Assembly: GCA_037783545.1 (NCBI GenBank)
Contig: JBBELK010000094.1
Span: forward strand, 434,001 to 498,000
DNA from: Henricia sp. BOLD:AAB3569
Lineage: Eukaryota; Echinodermata; Asteroidea; Spinulosida; Echinasteridae
Reading direction: 5' to 3'
Length of the DNA stretch: 64,000 bases
The notes under the pieces were generated by a model. That model saw only the letters and a program-made list of their open reading frames with translations, was not told the DNA's origin and searched no databases. Made by a program: the position numbers and the translations under genes. The stretch's first letter is position 1. Each line of letters opens with the position of its first letter. Shown in pieces: positions 25,086 through 38,600 of this stretch.

Positions 25086-26691
25086 ACGCGGTTTAGTTCA
25101 CCAATGGGAGCCTCAGCATAGCGCGTTAAAACACGTGCACGACCTATATAAAGGGTATATTGTCCCCGAAAATATGGCAAGATTGGCACTTTTTTGCGTT
25201 GCCGCAATACGTTATGACTCTTGGCTTGCCATACACGTTGCAGAAATACAGTGTTCTGATTGGATGATATTTTCGCAATGCATTGCCGCAATACGTTATG
25301 ATCTTTTGGCTTGCCATACGCGCCCGGCGCGTTGGGTACGAGCGAATCATGCACTTCGCTCATACCGTACCCAGCGCGGTCGCTGGGGGTACGGGTATGA
25401 GCGAAATCAGCACGTCAGTCGTACGAAAGAGGGCGCTGTTTCATAAACAGAATCTGACGTGTAAAGTTCCACTTTGTTCCGTGCGGCTGTGTCAAAAAAA
25501 GTGGTATTTTCTTCAGATTTTAAACAGCTGATGGAAGTACATGTAAAATGATTTGATTTTAATGTGTAAGTTATTTGAGGGTATTTTTTTGTGAGCAGTT
25601 AATTGGACCATTATCCCGTTTTGTGTTGATAACCCAAGACAGTTTCGAGTAGGCGCGGCGCCTACCGGTATACCATGCGTACGCGTACATGGCGGGCATG
25701 GCGTACGTACGTCCGCGGACCATACACATGATACACAAGCGCAGCAAGCATGGCAAGCAAAGTGTCATGAGTGTTGGGCCCGTGGGTCCTCCATAACGTA
25801 CAATGGACTGTGACTATGGGGGGGGGGGGGGGGGGGGGGAATAAATTAAAGGCCTAGGAAGTGTTTTCTAAAAATAAAAAAAATATCTTTAACTTCTATT
25901 CTCTCTTAAATTTTGGTTTTTCTATCAAATCTGCACTTAATTTACTGAATTTCTGAAACCTGGCCGTGCGTGTCAAACATATCCAAATGTAAATAAAGTA
26001 CATTGCCTAGGCTAAAGCAAAGGGCTTGGCCAATTTTTAAATATAAAAAACACAATGCGCACGCGCAAAGACGACCAATTTTACAGATCAAGATGAAGCA
26101 CCCTTTACCTGTCCTTATAATTCTCCTGTGTGGAATATGTGAACGGGAACCAGTCTACCTCTCTACGCCCTGCGATTGTGTTAAGAAAATTCTGTGCAAA
26201 AGTCAGCAAATTTTTAATTCGTCCCTTGGGCCTGATACTTGGCCAATAGATACTCTTACCCAAACGTATCAATATTCCGAAGAGTAGGCCTACTCGTCGA
26301 TCTAATGTCTACTTTCGGAGAAATCTTGTGAGATTTTGTGACAAAAGGTTTGACACCGGAGTGCTAAATTCGTCCAAAGATAAAGCCACCAGCCGTTTTG
26401 AAAACGGCTACACGGCATTATTTTCATGTATTTGGCATGAAACAGAAATGGAGGAACAATATTTCTGGAACTTGCAGAATGATTGTCGCCTCTTGGCCAG
26501 ATGGATAAAGATTTCTGGATAAGGGAACGTGTTTTGGAAAAGGTATGAGTTCCTCTATGTGTAGGTACCCTAACCTTGGAAATCTCTGTCCTGGGTGCAG
26601 GGACAATCTTGCTCGAAGTATGTAGAAAATTCGCTACAAGAATTGGGTTAACTGAATGACACTGAATTGTTGCTTTTCTAATCGTTTGCAG
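25086..26691. other. Upstream of GCC1-like gene, no exon recognised
   Basis: A segment containing TTGCCGCAATACGTTATGA occurs twice about 90 bp apart (25199 and 25283). A run of 22 G residues lies at 25818-25839. Upstream 5' UTR exons or the promoter of the GCC1-like gene probably fall here but cannot be delimited. Confidence 0.45.
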
Positions 26692-29600
26692 AGCTCAGTG
26701 ATGTCCCCACATGATGGATCGGGAAACACGCAAGGATCTTTTGGAGACAGTAGAGAAACAGAAAGAACAGCTGGGAAGATATGAGAACAGGTTGAGAGGT
26801 GAGTGCAACAATTGTAGTTAAAGGCATTATACATCATTGGTATCTCGAAAATCAGAAATGTTCACAGATTTACGCCTAACTTACACAATGTAAACATGAT
26901 GACCGTAGAAAACTTCCCCTGAAATCGTTTTGTCTGAAGTGCTATAGTCTTTGAGAAATAAGTAAAACAATTAGTTTCGTCTCATGAGACGAAAATTCAA
27001 TTCGCCCTAAAATCATTTCGCCCAAGTGTCATTTCGCCCCCCAAACCACTTCGTACGAGTGCCATTTTGCCCCAAATCACTTCGTCCAAACACTACATCG
27101 CCCAAATGCTACTTCGCCCCAAAACCACTCCGTGCACAGGCCGTGGTTCAGGGCGAAATGGTTCAGGGCGAAGTGGTTTTGGGGCGAAATGACTGCAAAC
27201 CCTTTTTTGACTGTTTTCTCAAAAGTTAGACGAAGTACGGAGCTGGTTTTTTTGCTCAGGTTGGTTTTAATCATGCATATCTTCAATCACACAGGGGGAT
27301 AAAACTATTTGTAACAGTTTACCAATCATGTATACTGTCTTTAAAGGCACAGGCTCGTCAGCAATGCGCGCGCCAAAATCATGCCAGGAAATACAGTATG
27401 CAGCTCCATGCCTTTGCTATGGAGCTGTGTATTTCGTGGCACGAATTTGGTGTGCGCGCATTGCTGACGAGCCTGTGCCTTTAAAGAATAGGATTGAAAA
27501 TAGTCAAAAATGGCGTTATCTCCATGTGTGATTGAAGATGTGTATGATAAAAACCAACTTGTGTATAAGTCAGCTCAGTACCTCGATCATCTACATTCTG
27601 AGAAAACAAATTTAGCAAAGTTGCCGTCCTATTTATTCAAATTTTGCAGATGTGGTTCACGCCTACAAAAACCTGAGCAAGGAAAAGGAGGCTCTCGAAG
27701 CGAGCGTTAATGCTCTGAGCGTCGCCACCCCTGCCAGACCCCCCAACGCACCCCAGGGCACCAAGCCCCAGGGGCAGGGGAGTGACAGACCAGGAGAACA
27801 TGGGGACATAGATTATGGTTACGCCATTTTGCAGGAAACCGATGACGAGGTGAAAAAAAAAATTCCAATTTGTTGACAGAAGAATTTTTTTTTTACAGAT
27901 GAATTTTTACAGACTGTTGTTTCAAAAATGTTTTTAAAAATGTCTTTTGGGGTTCATTTTGAATTTACCAGAACAAAGATGAAACCGAGAAAGATTCGTC
28001 GGGAAGGGAGGAGAGCGGCGACTACCAACAACTCAAGGACCAACTAAGCACGCTCACAACGGCGCTAGCGACTGTGACGGCGCAGAAATCCAAAATGGAG
28101 GCTAACTTCCAAGCGGACAAGAAAAAATTCCGGGTACGTATAATTTTGTCCAGATCACATTTTTTACCCTCCCCATGTGTCACATTTTTCTCTTACATTT
28201 TAAAATTTCGTGTCCCCAATTTGTATATAGACCGTATTGAATAGCCGCCATTTCGTGGGGCAGTTTCTTTGTTCCTTGAGGACATGCATGGTTGCACATA
28301 TTGTGCTTCCATTGTTGAACGGTTTAAGTAACAAAAGGTGCCCCACGAAATGGTGGCTATTCAATACAGTCTATATCTCGATATCATAAAAAAAACACTG
28401 ATGTTTTGTAAACTGATTTATCCAGTTCCATAAAGCAGTGCAGTGATTACACCAACCGTTTTGCTTCCAAATCCAAACTGGATAGTATTTGGGGCAGGGT
28501 TGTAATCGAGTCCATCACATGTTTTTCACAAGTCCAGAGCCGATAAAATCACAAGTCTGTGACAAGTCCCCGCACAAGTCCAGTAACAAGAAGCAAACAA
28601 TGAACACGCACAAAAAAATGCCTTTGTTGGAGTTCATTTGAATAGCTTGTGACTTGAATTAAGACCCAGAATTAAGACTTGTGGTGGACTTGTGATGGAC
28701 TCAACTATAACCCTGATTTGGGGGAGGTGTTTTATATGATTGTTAGGTTAGAATAAAATCAATTTTCTGGAAAAATCTGGACACGTTTCTCTATTTAAAG
28801 TTTGATTAAATTCAAGGAAAATGCCAAGCAAATGAAATAACCATAAAAATCTGTCCACTAAAAACTCTTTTTTTGTTCTTCTTCATTTCTGTGCAGCAAG
28901 AATATGAAGAGTCTTTAGGACAGCATCAAGAGGGAATGAAACAGTTTGAAGATGCCAGAAACCGAATGGAGGAACGACTTAATGAGGTCGGGTCATTATT
29001 TTGTCCGTTCATTTAGATGTGTTTTGTTGAAAAAAAAAAAATTTGAAAAACATTAATTTGACTATTCTTGTATGGAAAATAAGCACTGCATTAAAATTAA
29101 TTAATCTGTGTTAGATCCTGTCGGCTTTTATGGCACATTTGCGTCCAACTACATCCAAATGCGACACGAGGCAACTAATTCGGCACTAAAAAAAGCTGCT
29201 GTAACTTCCTGTGAGATCGGATGTGCCAGAATCAATTAAATTTCACGGCAGACTTTTAGCCAAAATCTTAGAAAATTTTCACGCAACAAATTATCAAATA
29301 TTCGAGCATTAAAAATTGAAGAAATAATTTTGAAGTACAAAAATTATAAAAATATCGTAGCAAAAACACGAGACTTGGGATCAACCAAATCAGTTTGGAG
29401 CGTGATCCAAAACTGGATGAAGATTTCAAAATTTCTTAAATTAATCAAAATAATACCTCGATCTGTAAAGAAATGTCCATATTTTACAATCATATTACAA
29501 AAATTAACAGAATAAATTTGACTGGGCACACTGTGCCATCACATTTGAAAATGCATGTAATAAATTTCCTTTTTTGTCAGTAGAAGGTAAACAAACGGGT

Positions 29601-32600
29601 TCACTTTAGTTTTCATTTGTTGTTGACTAAGAAAAGGCATTTGTCTCTTGATTTCCGTCCCTCATGCGTCAGGGACGGAATTGGATCAGGCTCTTTGCTC
29701 AATTTGCAGTTTGTGTTTATTTTTATCATCAGGCTCAAAGCAAATACAGGCTACAACAACAAGAACGAGAACAAGAACACGTGGACCATGCAGTAATGAT
29801 TAGAGAGTTACAGACACTACTGGCTAGAGACAGGGATGAAAAAGAACGGATGGAGAATAAGGTTAGTGACGTTTTAGTTCAAGTTCTTATATAATGCATG
29901 TCATGACTGCTGACTTCTCAGTGCGTTTTAACCAACTACACATTGAGATACATAGGCAGACGGCACCTTAGGCATCCGAGCCAGAAACACCAGGGAGAAT
30001 ACCCTTCTCTTTGCAAACGAATGCTCTGGGATCTTTTAAATGCATTACATAACACACTGGACTTGCGTCTTTACATCACATCCAAAGGATGGAGCAAAAA
30101 CACACCAAGGGACGTTTTTTACATTTATCTGTATGCACACGCTGTTGGCACACGCAAGTAGGCACGGTCTAAGACAGAGTTTTCTGATGTCCGACGTCAC
30201 AGAAAGCAGTCTATACAGTCAGATGAACTGACTGACTGACAGACCAAATGTTACACTGTAGAAATATTTAAACATTCAAAAACGTGGTGACGTCATCCGT
30301 TACTCGATTATCATACCTGTTCCAGAAATGTTTGTTAAAACAAAATCATAATTAATTTACAAATAAAATATACTGATAAAATACAATAAATTATACTATT
30401 CATGTTGAGGAATAAGCTGAAAGTATCATGTTTGTTTTCAAAGAAATACTCACTTCTAATTTTCCTCTTTTAGTTGGGTGATCTTGAGGATGGACTCGCA
30501 GTCGCAAAATCTCAACCTGACAAGTGAGTTACCTGTCAAAAATACAGTAGAACATCGCCATAAAGAACACCAAAATAACGAACATTCGGTAATAACGAAC
30601 GCCATATTTGGCTCCGGAATTTTTGGTCTATGATGTGCCAAACATGGCGCACCAAATGCCCTGTTGAATGAAAATGCCTCGTAAAAGTTTGGAAAAACTT
30701 CTTTTAATTTATGGTTGCACAAAGAGTAACAGTCGGGGGTGGGAAAATCATCTGTTACCCAAGTTGTTGCTTAATCGATACATTGCAGGCTTTTCTGTTG
30801 ACTTACGAGGCAGCCTGAAAGAGAGTTAATAGTACCAGTGCGGCACCCTGGCCCACTGCATCTCATAAAGGTTAACTACAACGATACCATTTTATATTAC
30901 AAAAAAGTGAAGCCGAAAATGGACAAAAAGAGGGTGCTCTAGTTTGTCAAAAGAGGGCGCACTACCATTTTGTATCTAACTAACACACTGTGCGAACAGA
31001 GGTATGATGCGGCCGGAAATTGCTATAATAAAAGATCGCTATACTGAACATTTTTTGTGGACCCCACCATGTTCGTTATAACGATGCTCTACTGTATACA
31101 AATTTATATTTATAAATACCGTAGACAGTTTGCGAATTACTGATGGCCGAGAGTGTGGGTGGTCTTAAACGGACAATATTTCCCACAGACACAAACACGT
31201 TGGCACAAGTGGGACTCGAACCCATAACCCCTCGATCACGAGCACAGCGTTTACCCACCAGACCACACATGCTCTCACTTTACCCTTTTTACCGAGGCCA
31301 AAAGAGGCATTTGTCTTCCGGTCTTCCAAAATTTGACCCCAGTTTAAGTGACCTATGTGTGTTTTTTATCTAGGTCAGCTGCATATGAAGAGCATGTCAG
31401 GAATCTCAACAGAGATTTGGAGGCTGTTAAGGGCCAGCTACGGGCAGCGGAGGAGAAAGCATCCAGGCCGTCGCCGCTGCTAGTGCAACTACAGAAAGAA
31501 ATGGCTGAAATGAAGGTACATGTTTTTGTTAGTAAATTTTTTTGTTAAAAGTAAAATTCAAAAAACAAAATCCAAAAAGCTTTGGTTGTTTTTTTTTCTT
31601 TTTTTCTTCACACTTATGTTGCTTACTAGAAAATATTGCTAATTAAAAGAGCTTTTTTTCCAGAAAATGGATTTCATTCTAACCTAACAATCATATAAAA
31701 TCTCTCCTGTGAATTTAAGTTCTGTTAAGCCATGAAACGAGTTTTAAAAAAATTAAGTTTCCAGTTGCCTCCACACGTGATAAAATAGTGTCATTGTTCA
31801 TAGCAAACATAATCTATCTTACAAGATATGACACTTTACAAGACTATTACGCTAGGCGCAATTTCTCAGCTGTTTAGCAGAAAATACTCGTGCTCAGCAA
31901 TAATTGGGGGAATACCAATAAAACGTAATACAAATAGCATCAGATTTTAGCTGTAAGCACAATTCCATGCTGAGCAATTATTTCTCCTGTTCCAGCACCA
32001 TGAAAACTGGCCAACACTTCGAAAGCAAAGATTTAACACAAAAAATTGTTTTTCCGAACCAGGCCCAACATCGGATACAAGTAGAAGCTGAACAGCAGAA
32101 AGCTAAGGAATCCAAAGAAATTCTCAAACAGCTACGAGATGCAGAAGAAGAAAGGGTGGCGACTCTGGAGAGCAAACTAGCCGAGTTATCCGAAGTAGTA
32201 GGAAACTATGACAGGGTCAGGCAACAAGACCAGCAAGCTATACAGTAAGTATTGTGGCTATGGCTACAGCTACAGCAAGTTTGATTCACGACTATTATAC
32301 GCATATAGACTGGCAATGAGGTCACTAGTGCACGCCTATGTGCCCATTGGGACTGTGAGTGACCACAAGAGGGACCTATTTTTCAGACGATATACCGCAG
32401 TGATAAATTTCAATACTGGCACAAGCTTAATCCACATAGGATTCGAACCAGGGCCACAGAGGTGAAAGGCGAGGAAAGTATCACTACGCCAACCGAATTC
32501 CTTTCACTAAAAAATCTCTGGAATGTTTGCTTCTTCTTCAGGAGACTGAAAGAACGCATCACGCAGTTGGATCTGGAAAAAATGGCGCTCGCAAAAGCGG

Positions 32601-35600
32601 TCAGTAAATCTGAAACCAACCAATCGGAAGAGATTATCAACCCCGACGCTTCGGTCTCCGAACTTACGGAGAAGATTTTGAAGCTGAAAGGTTTACTTAA
32701 GGTGGCCAGTCATAAATCGGAGAAACCGGTAGATGTTGATGGTTAGTATAGGGTTTTATCCAAAATGTATACGGTTTTTGCATGTGTTGATAAAATAGCA
32801 GTGTTGTACAGAAAAATTATATAATATGGAGATGATAAGGTCCATGCCAAAAACAACAAAGGAAAATATATCTTAGATTTTTATACTTTAATATTTTTTG
32901 TTAAAACACATGTACTTCTTGTATTGTCAATGTACATGTGATTATTACAAAAAGAAATCCTAAAATTCGACCATCCTCATAGAAAAAGAGCGTTTTCCTT
33001 AAGCCGTCTGCTCGCAAGTGGTCGTGATTACCATACACCTGCTATTGTGAAACATGTAGGTTGAAGTACGTTACCAGACTAGTTTCTGAGATGCCGTTGT
33101 CTGCTCGCAAGTGGTCGTATTACTACGTATTTACTATTACGAAACATGCAGACTGAGAAACGTTACCAGACTAATTATTAATTTTTATCTTCAAAAACTG
33201 CTTTGCAGACCTGTGCAATATCGAGGACCACACAAGTTTGGAAATACATCCAGACCACAGAAGCTGCCAACAAGAACTTAAACAACTCAAAGAAGAATTT
33301 GAGAGGTACAAGATGAGGGCCCAGGGAGGGCTGAAGAACAAAACAGTCAAGGTGGGTGTGTCAGTTTGTCAAAATGAGTAAGACTTGAGGCTATTCGTGG
33401 TCGAAATCAACATATGTACTGGTTTGTGGTAGCACCATGTGAATATCGATTTGGTATATGTGTGGTTCTGAAAAGAACCGGTGAGTGCGAAATCAACGTT
33501 TTGAACAGTGTGCTCTGTTCATATTCAGAAGAAGTGTCGGACTCATGATGATACAGGGATTAAGTACTGAATGTGTGCACTGAAGTGAAATGGCTTGGGC
33601 TTGGGTGGTAGAGGCGTGGGTAGCCTTGGATCTTAATCCTGCGGTGGGCTGTTTGTGTGCTCACTGGTGCGTGTCATTGTGGCAGTGTCTGTCGTGGGGA
33701 AAGGATCTAGGTTATAGAGGACCCATCGGTCTGGTTGGTTAAAACGAAATGGGGAAGGTGTTGATTGCTCAGTTTGTTTGCACAGAACTTTAAATGAACG
33801 TGACGTGTGTAACAGAACCTGTAGAAAAGTTTTTTTTAAAAGAAGTGAAACGGCAAAGTGTACGAAGGAGGAGGGTCGAAGGCCATGTACAATTTTACAT
33901 GCGCTGTAAAATGTTGACATTTCATGGTACTGACAGAAAAATGTTGATAAGTACTATTTTGAGGGAGGTTCTTAAAAAATAAAACTGTCTGTAGAAATGA
34001 CGGCCCCCTTACTGATTTACATATAAAGGTGTGCTTGGCTGGTCTTAAACAGTTCATTAAAGACCAGCTGGGGGCCTGGACATGGATAATGGCCCTCGCT
34101 TTTGGCTCACGACATTATCAGCTTTCAGATCCCTAGCAGGTCTTTAATGTACAGTTCAACCCTTCGACTTACCGTGTTTCAGGAGATAGGGTGCTTTCGG
34201 AAGGTACATGTTCGTAATTGTTTAATTACTGAAATACCTTAGGGCCATTTCAAACTCAATGTAATACTTAATCGATCCCCATGTTGGAACTTGTACAATA
34301 ACCTTTATTGTTGAGTTTACTCATCAGTCCCGCCAACCCAGGGAAATCTGGGCTTCAAGCCAAGCCCCCATTCATTTGTGTATAAACTTGCATGTAACCC
34401 TTTGAAAGTAACCCACTTGCCACTCTGCATAATATAAGCTATCAATCATCCTTCCTTTTGGCCCAGTGACACAATGTAAACAACAGCTGTTTGCAACCAA
34501 TGGCCTGGCAGAGAAATAGCCCCAGGGTACAGCGCTTCCGGAGTCTCCCCTTTGAGTCTACGTGTAATTTTATGTGCGGTGCATGTCATATTTATTCTCT
34601 TAAAATAAATACTGCTCTTTCTATGTCATTCCTGATGCAGGATACATCAAGCAACAAGGAAACCGAGACTTTGCAAACCCAGATTTCAGACATGAGGGAT
34701 CGAATCTCCACTTTGAGACAACAGCTGGACGAAGAAGAAGCGAATCACAAACAAACGGTAACAAATATCACAATATTATTTAGTATTAATTCTTTTTGGT
34801 ATTGAAACCAAGGATTCCTCAAAAGCACTGTAGCTCGTTAGTCTGAAGAAACCTGTAAAGAGAAGACAAAGAAATGCTCAGTTTTAGAGGTGGGAGGAAA
34901 AACACTACACAATGCATAGTTCCGAGATTGCCCAGTTAACCCCGCCCCTTAGATATTGTTGCTATGTGCTCACAAGCCATCGCAAACAAATGGCGACAAC
35001 GTACAAAGCAACGGGACTCGGCATGGAAAGCACAGATTCATTGGAGAAAACTCAAAGGTATTTATGTTTTAGGGTCGACAGTTACCGTAGCACACACTGA
35101 GCGAAGGGCTAGTAATGCAGGGATGACATATATTCAAAAAAATGCACTTTCCCACCTTTGAACAGCGAATCGCCCGACATTGAAACCAAAATTCACCCGG
35201 TCACTGGCGCATACAAACTGTATGGGCAGAAAATCACGTGATTGTGTGATGATTGCATCACTTTGACCTATGTGGGCGCCGTCTGCTAGCTCTGTTTTGA
35301 CAGGTCGGAACTATGCATTGTGTACAGGGAAAACACATGGAAGCAAGCAGGGACTGAGAACCCAATCCACATACTGACCCGGACGGGATTCGAACCAGGG
35401 CCACAGACGGGCATTCAGGAATGCTTAACCCTGTGTGCACTGGGCAAACACACATGCATTGTTGCAAGGTACCTTTTGTCAACATTACATGGGGATTGGG
35501 CATAATAATCATGTTGGGTGAGCACAATCCTTCATCAAAAGTTGACCAGAGGTCTTTTACCTTGAACAATGACAGGATGACTGAAGTCCTGCCGTAAAAG

Positions 35601-38600
35601 CCCCTGAAATGAATGACAAACATATGGGAGCCGGCCAGACAGTCTGGGTTTTCCCTGGAAAATTAGGGTCAAGCTGTAATAACTTTCAATTTTCTTTTTG
35701 TTAATTACATTACAATCAGGTAACTAACTACGAGGACAAGATCTTTAACCTGAAAGAGCAGCATCGTGCAGCGCTGAGTCGGGCAGAATTTGAATACAAG
35801 GTACAGTTATACACACAAACGGTAAAATATCAACTTCAATATCAACTTCAATATCAATTATTTTTAATTACATTATATCACACATACTTGTACATCTGGC
35901 CAGGCCTTACTAGATATATAAATAACCACATTACAACTCTTGGTCAAAGAGTGAAAACAAACATGTTTCGAACATGCTTCAGACATCGTGAATTTAAATT
36001 TGCAGCAACGCGCAGCGGATATGGAGCAACAGATGCACCGACAACGCGACCGGACTATGGCGCTACTGGCTGAAAAAGCGCAGGAGATAGACACGCTCAG
36101 ACAACAACTCAACAACCGATACGGCCCTGCCACCATGCAAGGGTGAGTAATGTGATATCAAATTTGTGGGAGCCTTCCAGACAATCTGGGTTTGCCCTGG
36201 AAAATTTGGTCAAGCATAGTTAACACCCAATACGGTCCGGCCACCATGCATGGGTGAGTTGGATATCATATGGTCGTTGTATGGCATTTGTTTTGTATAC
36301 AAACCTATGGGAGCCTTCCAGACAATCTGGGTTTGCCCTGGAAAATTTGGTCAAGCATAGTTAACACCCAATACGGTCCGGCCACCATGCATGGGTGAGT
36401 TGGGATATCATATGGTCGTTTAATAGCATTTGTTTTGTATACAAACCTGTGGGAGCCTTCCAGACAATCTAGGTTTGCCCTGGAATATTTGGTCAAACTT
36501 AGTTAACACCTAATACGGTCCGGCCACCATGCATGGGTGAGTTGGGATATTATATGGTCGTTAAATAGCATGAATGGCATTTGTTTTGTATACAAACCTG
36601 CGAGAGCCTTCCAGACAATCTGGGTTTGCCCTGGAATATTTGGGTCAAGCTTGGGATGAGCAAAGAATATAAGTCAGAGAGCAGTTATTCACGCAAAGGC
36701 GCCTATCTGGTTTTAAACAGAGTTATTAAGACTGGCCACCCACACTTTTATTGCATTATTTGAATTTTTTAATGCAATTTCCGCTTATATTTTCAGTGAC
36801 TTCAGCCTTTCCCGACAGTCCTCCGGTGATGTCTTTGTAGACAATGACGACAGACCAAAATCAGAAGCGGACGAGACGGTATCCCAACTGCAGGTTTCCA
36901 TGGTAAATTGCTTTTTTCTAATTTCAACTTTTTCCTAATTTCAACTTTTTCATAAATTACTTCTCCGTCTACCCAGGAGTAGATATGTGACCAGTCGCGA
37001 CGAAATGAGCGCAGAGTCGCACTCCGCTATTTCCTATAATGACAGTTCAAAGTTTTAGAGTTTTGTCATATTTGGGAAAAAGTAACTCTTATTATGTTTG
37101 ATTCCAAATATTTAGTGTCATCCAACAATTAAAACATTTTCAGACCAATTTTGTCGATAGCTTTTTTCATGCCTCGTAAGAAATTTTGTTTGAACACTAC
37201 CACTTCTCCAAGCTGTGTTGCATTGGGGGAATAGTTTTACCTTATGTGTTATATACCATTAGAAAGCTCTTTTTCTGCTGAATTTAAAAATACAAATATC
37301 CAATTTCGTGGTGACAGGTCACACTGCATGCAGTAAAATAAATCAGCAAATTGTAATTAAATTTTCAAAGTAACAACAAATTGTGGTATCCCAATCAGGT
37401 GCAGAACAGCAGCTCTTCCCTGCTCCACTTTGCCGAGGAGCGGGCCCGCCGCGAGGTCGAGCTGGCCGCCATCAAGAAACAAAAGCAACAGCTAGAGGGC
37501 GCCCTTCGTCAGCTGCAGGAGAAGCACGCCATGGCGGCGCAAATGCACGACGAAGAAATGGACGGGCTAAGGGACGAGGTGGAGAGGTGGAAAAGGAACA
37601 GGTAATGTAAAACGTTAAATTGCATTGGATCGCATTGGTTTTGTATAAAAACATGTGGAAGCCTGCCAGGCAATCTAGGTTCGCTATGGAAAATATGAGT
37701 CAAGCTTTTACAGGGGCTTAAATGTGTAACTCGCCATAAAGAGGAAATTGTGCAGCGGTTAACGTGATCCAAAACTGGTAAACACTGGATGAAGATTTCA
37801 AAATTTCTTAAATAATTCACTTAATCTGTACAGGGGCTTAAATGTGTACTCGCCATAAAGAGGAAATTGTGCAGAGGTTAGGGTGATCCAAAACTGGTAA
37901 ACACTAAATGAATATTTCAAAATTGTTTAAATTAATCAAAATAATACCTCGATCTGTAAAGAAATGTCCATATTTTACAATCATATTACAAAAATTAACA
38001 GAACAAAATTTGACTGGGCACACTGTGCCATCACATTTTCAAGAAATAGTTGAAAATGCATGTACAAAATTACCTTTTTTGTCAATTTTATTGATTGTCC
38101 GTCCCTCACGCATAAAAACAACCTCCGCATAAAACTGTAAAGTCAATTTCAACATGTGATAAACTGGGTGTGTGTATTAACATCAGTAGAAGGTAAACAA
38201 ACAGGTTCACTTTAGTTTTCATTTGTTGTTGACTAAGAAAAGGCATTTGTCTCTTGATTTCCGTCCCTCACGCATGAGGGACGGAATTGGATCACGCTCA
38301 GGTGGAAAAGAAACGTGAAGCACGGTTAAATTACATGAATGACATCTGTTTGTGTACAAATAATTTTGGAGCCTGCCAGACAGTCTAGGTTTGCTTTGGA
38401 AAATTTAGGTCAAGCTGTCACTGTAATAAATATTCCAGAAGATTCTTAATTAATTTGTTTTCACGAAGAAGAGATGGAAAAGTAACAGGTGTGGTAATGT
38501 GGTGTTAAATTGCATGAATGCCATATCTTACATTGCAAGTCTGCCAGACAATCTAGGCTTGCCGTGGAACGTTTGGTTTACATTTTCACTGTGCTTGAAC

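Noticed and set aside
29330-29515. Small frames shared by 29330 and 37908
   Set aside because: Both are copies of the same non-coding interspersed repeat.
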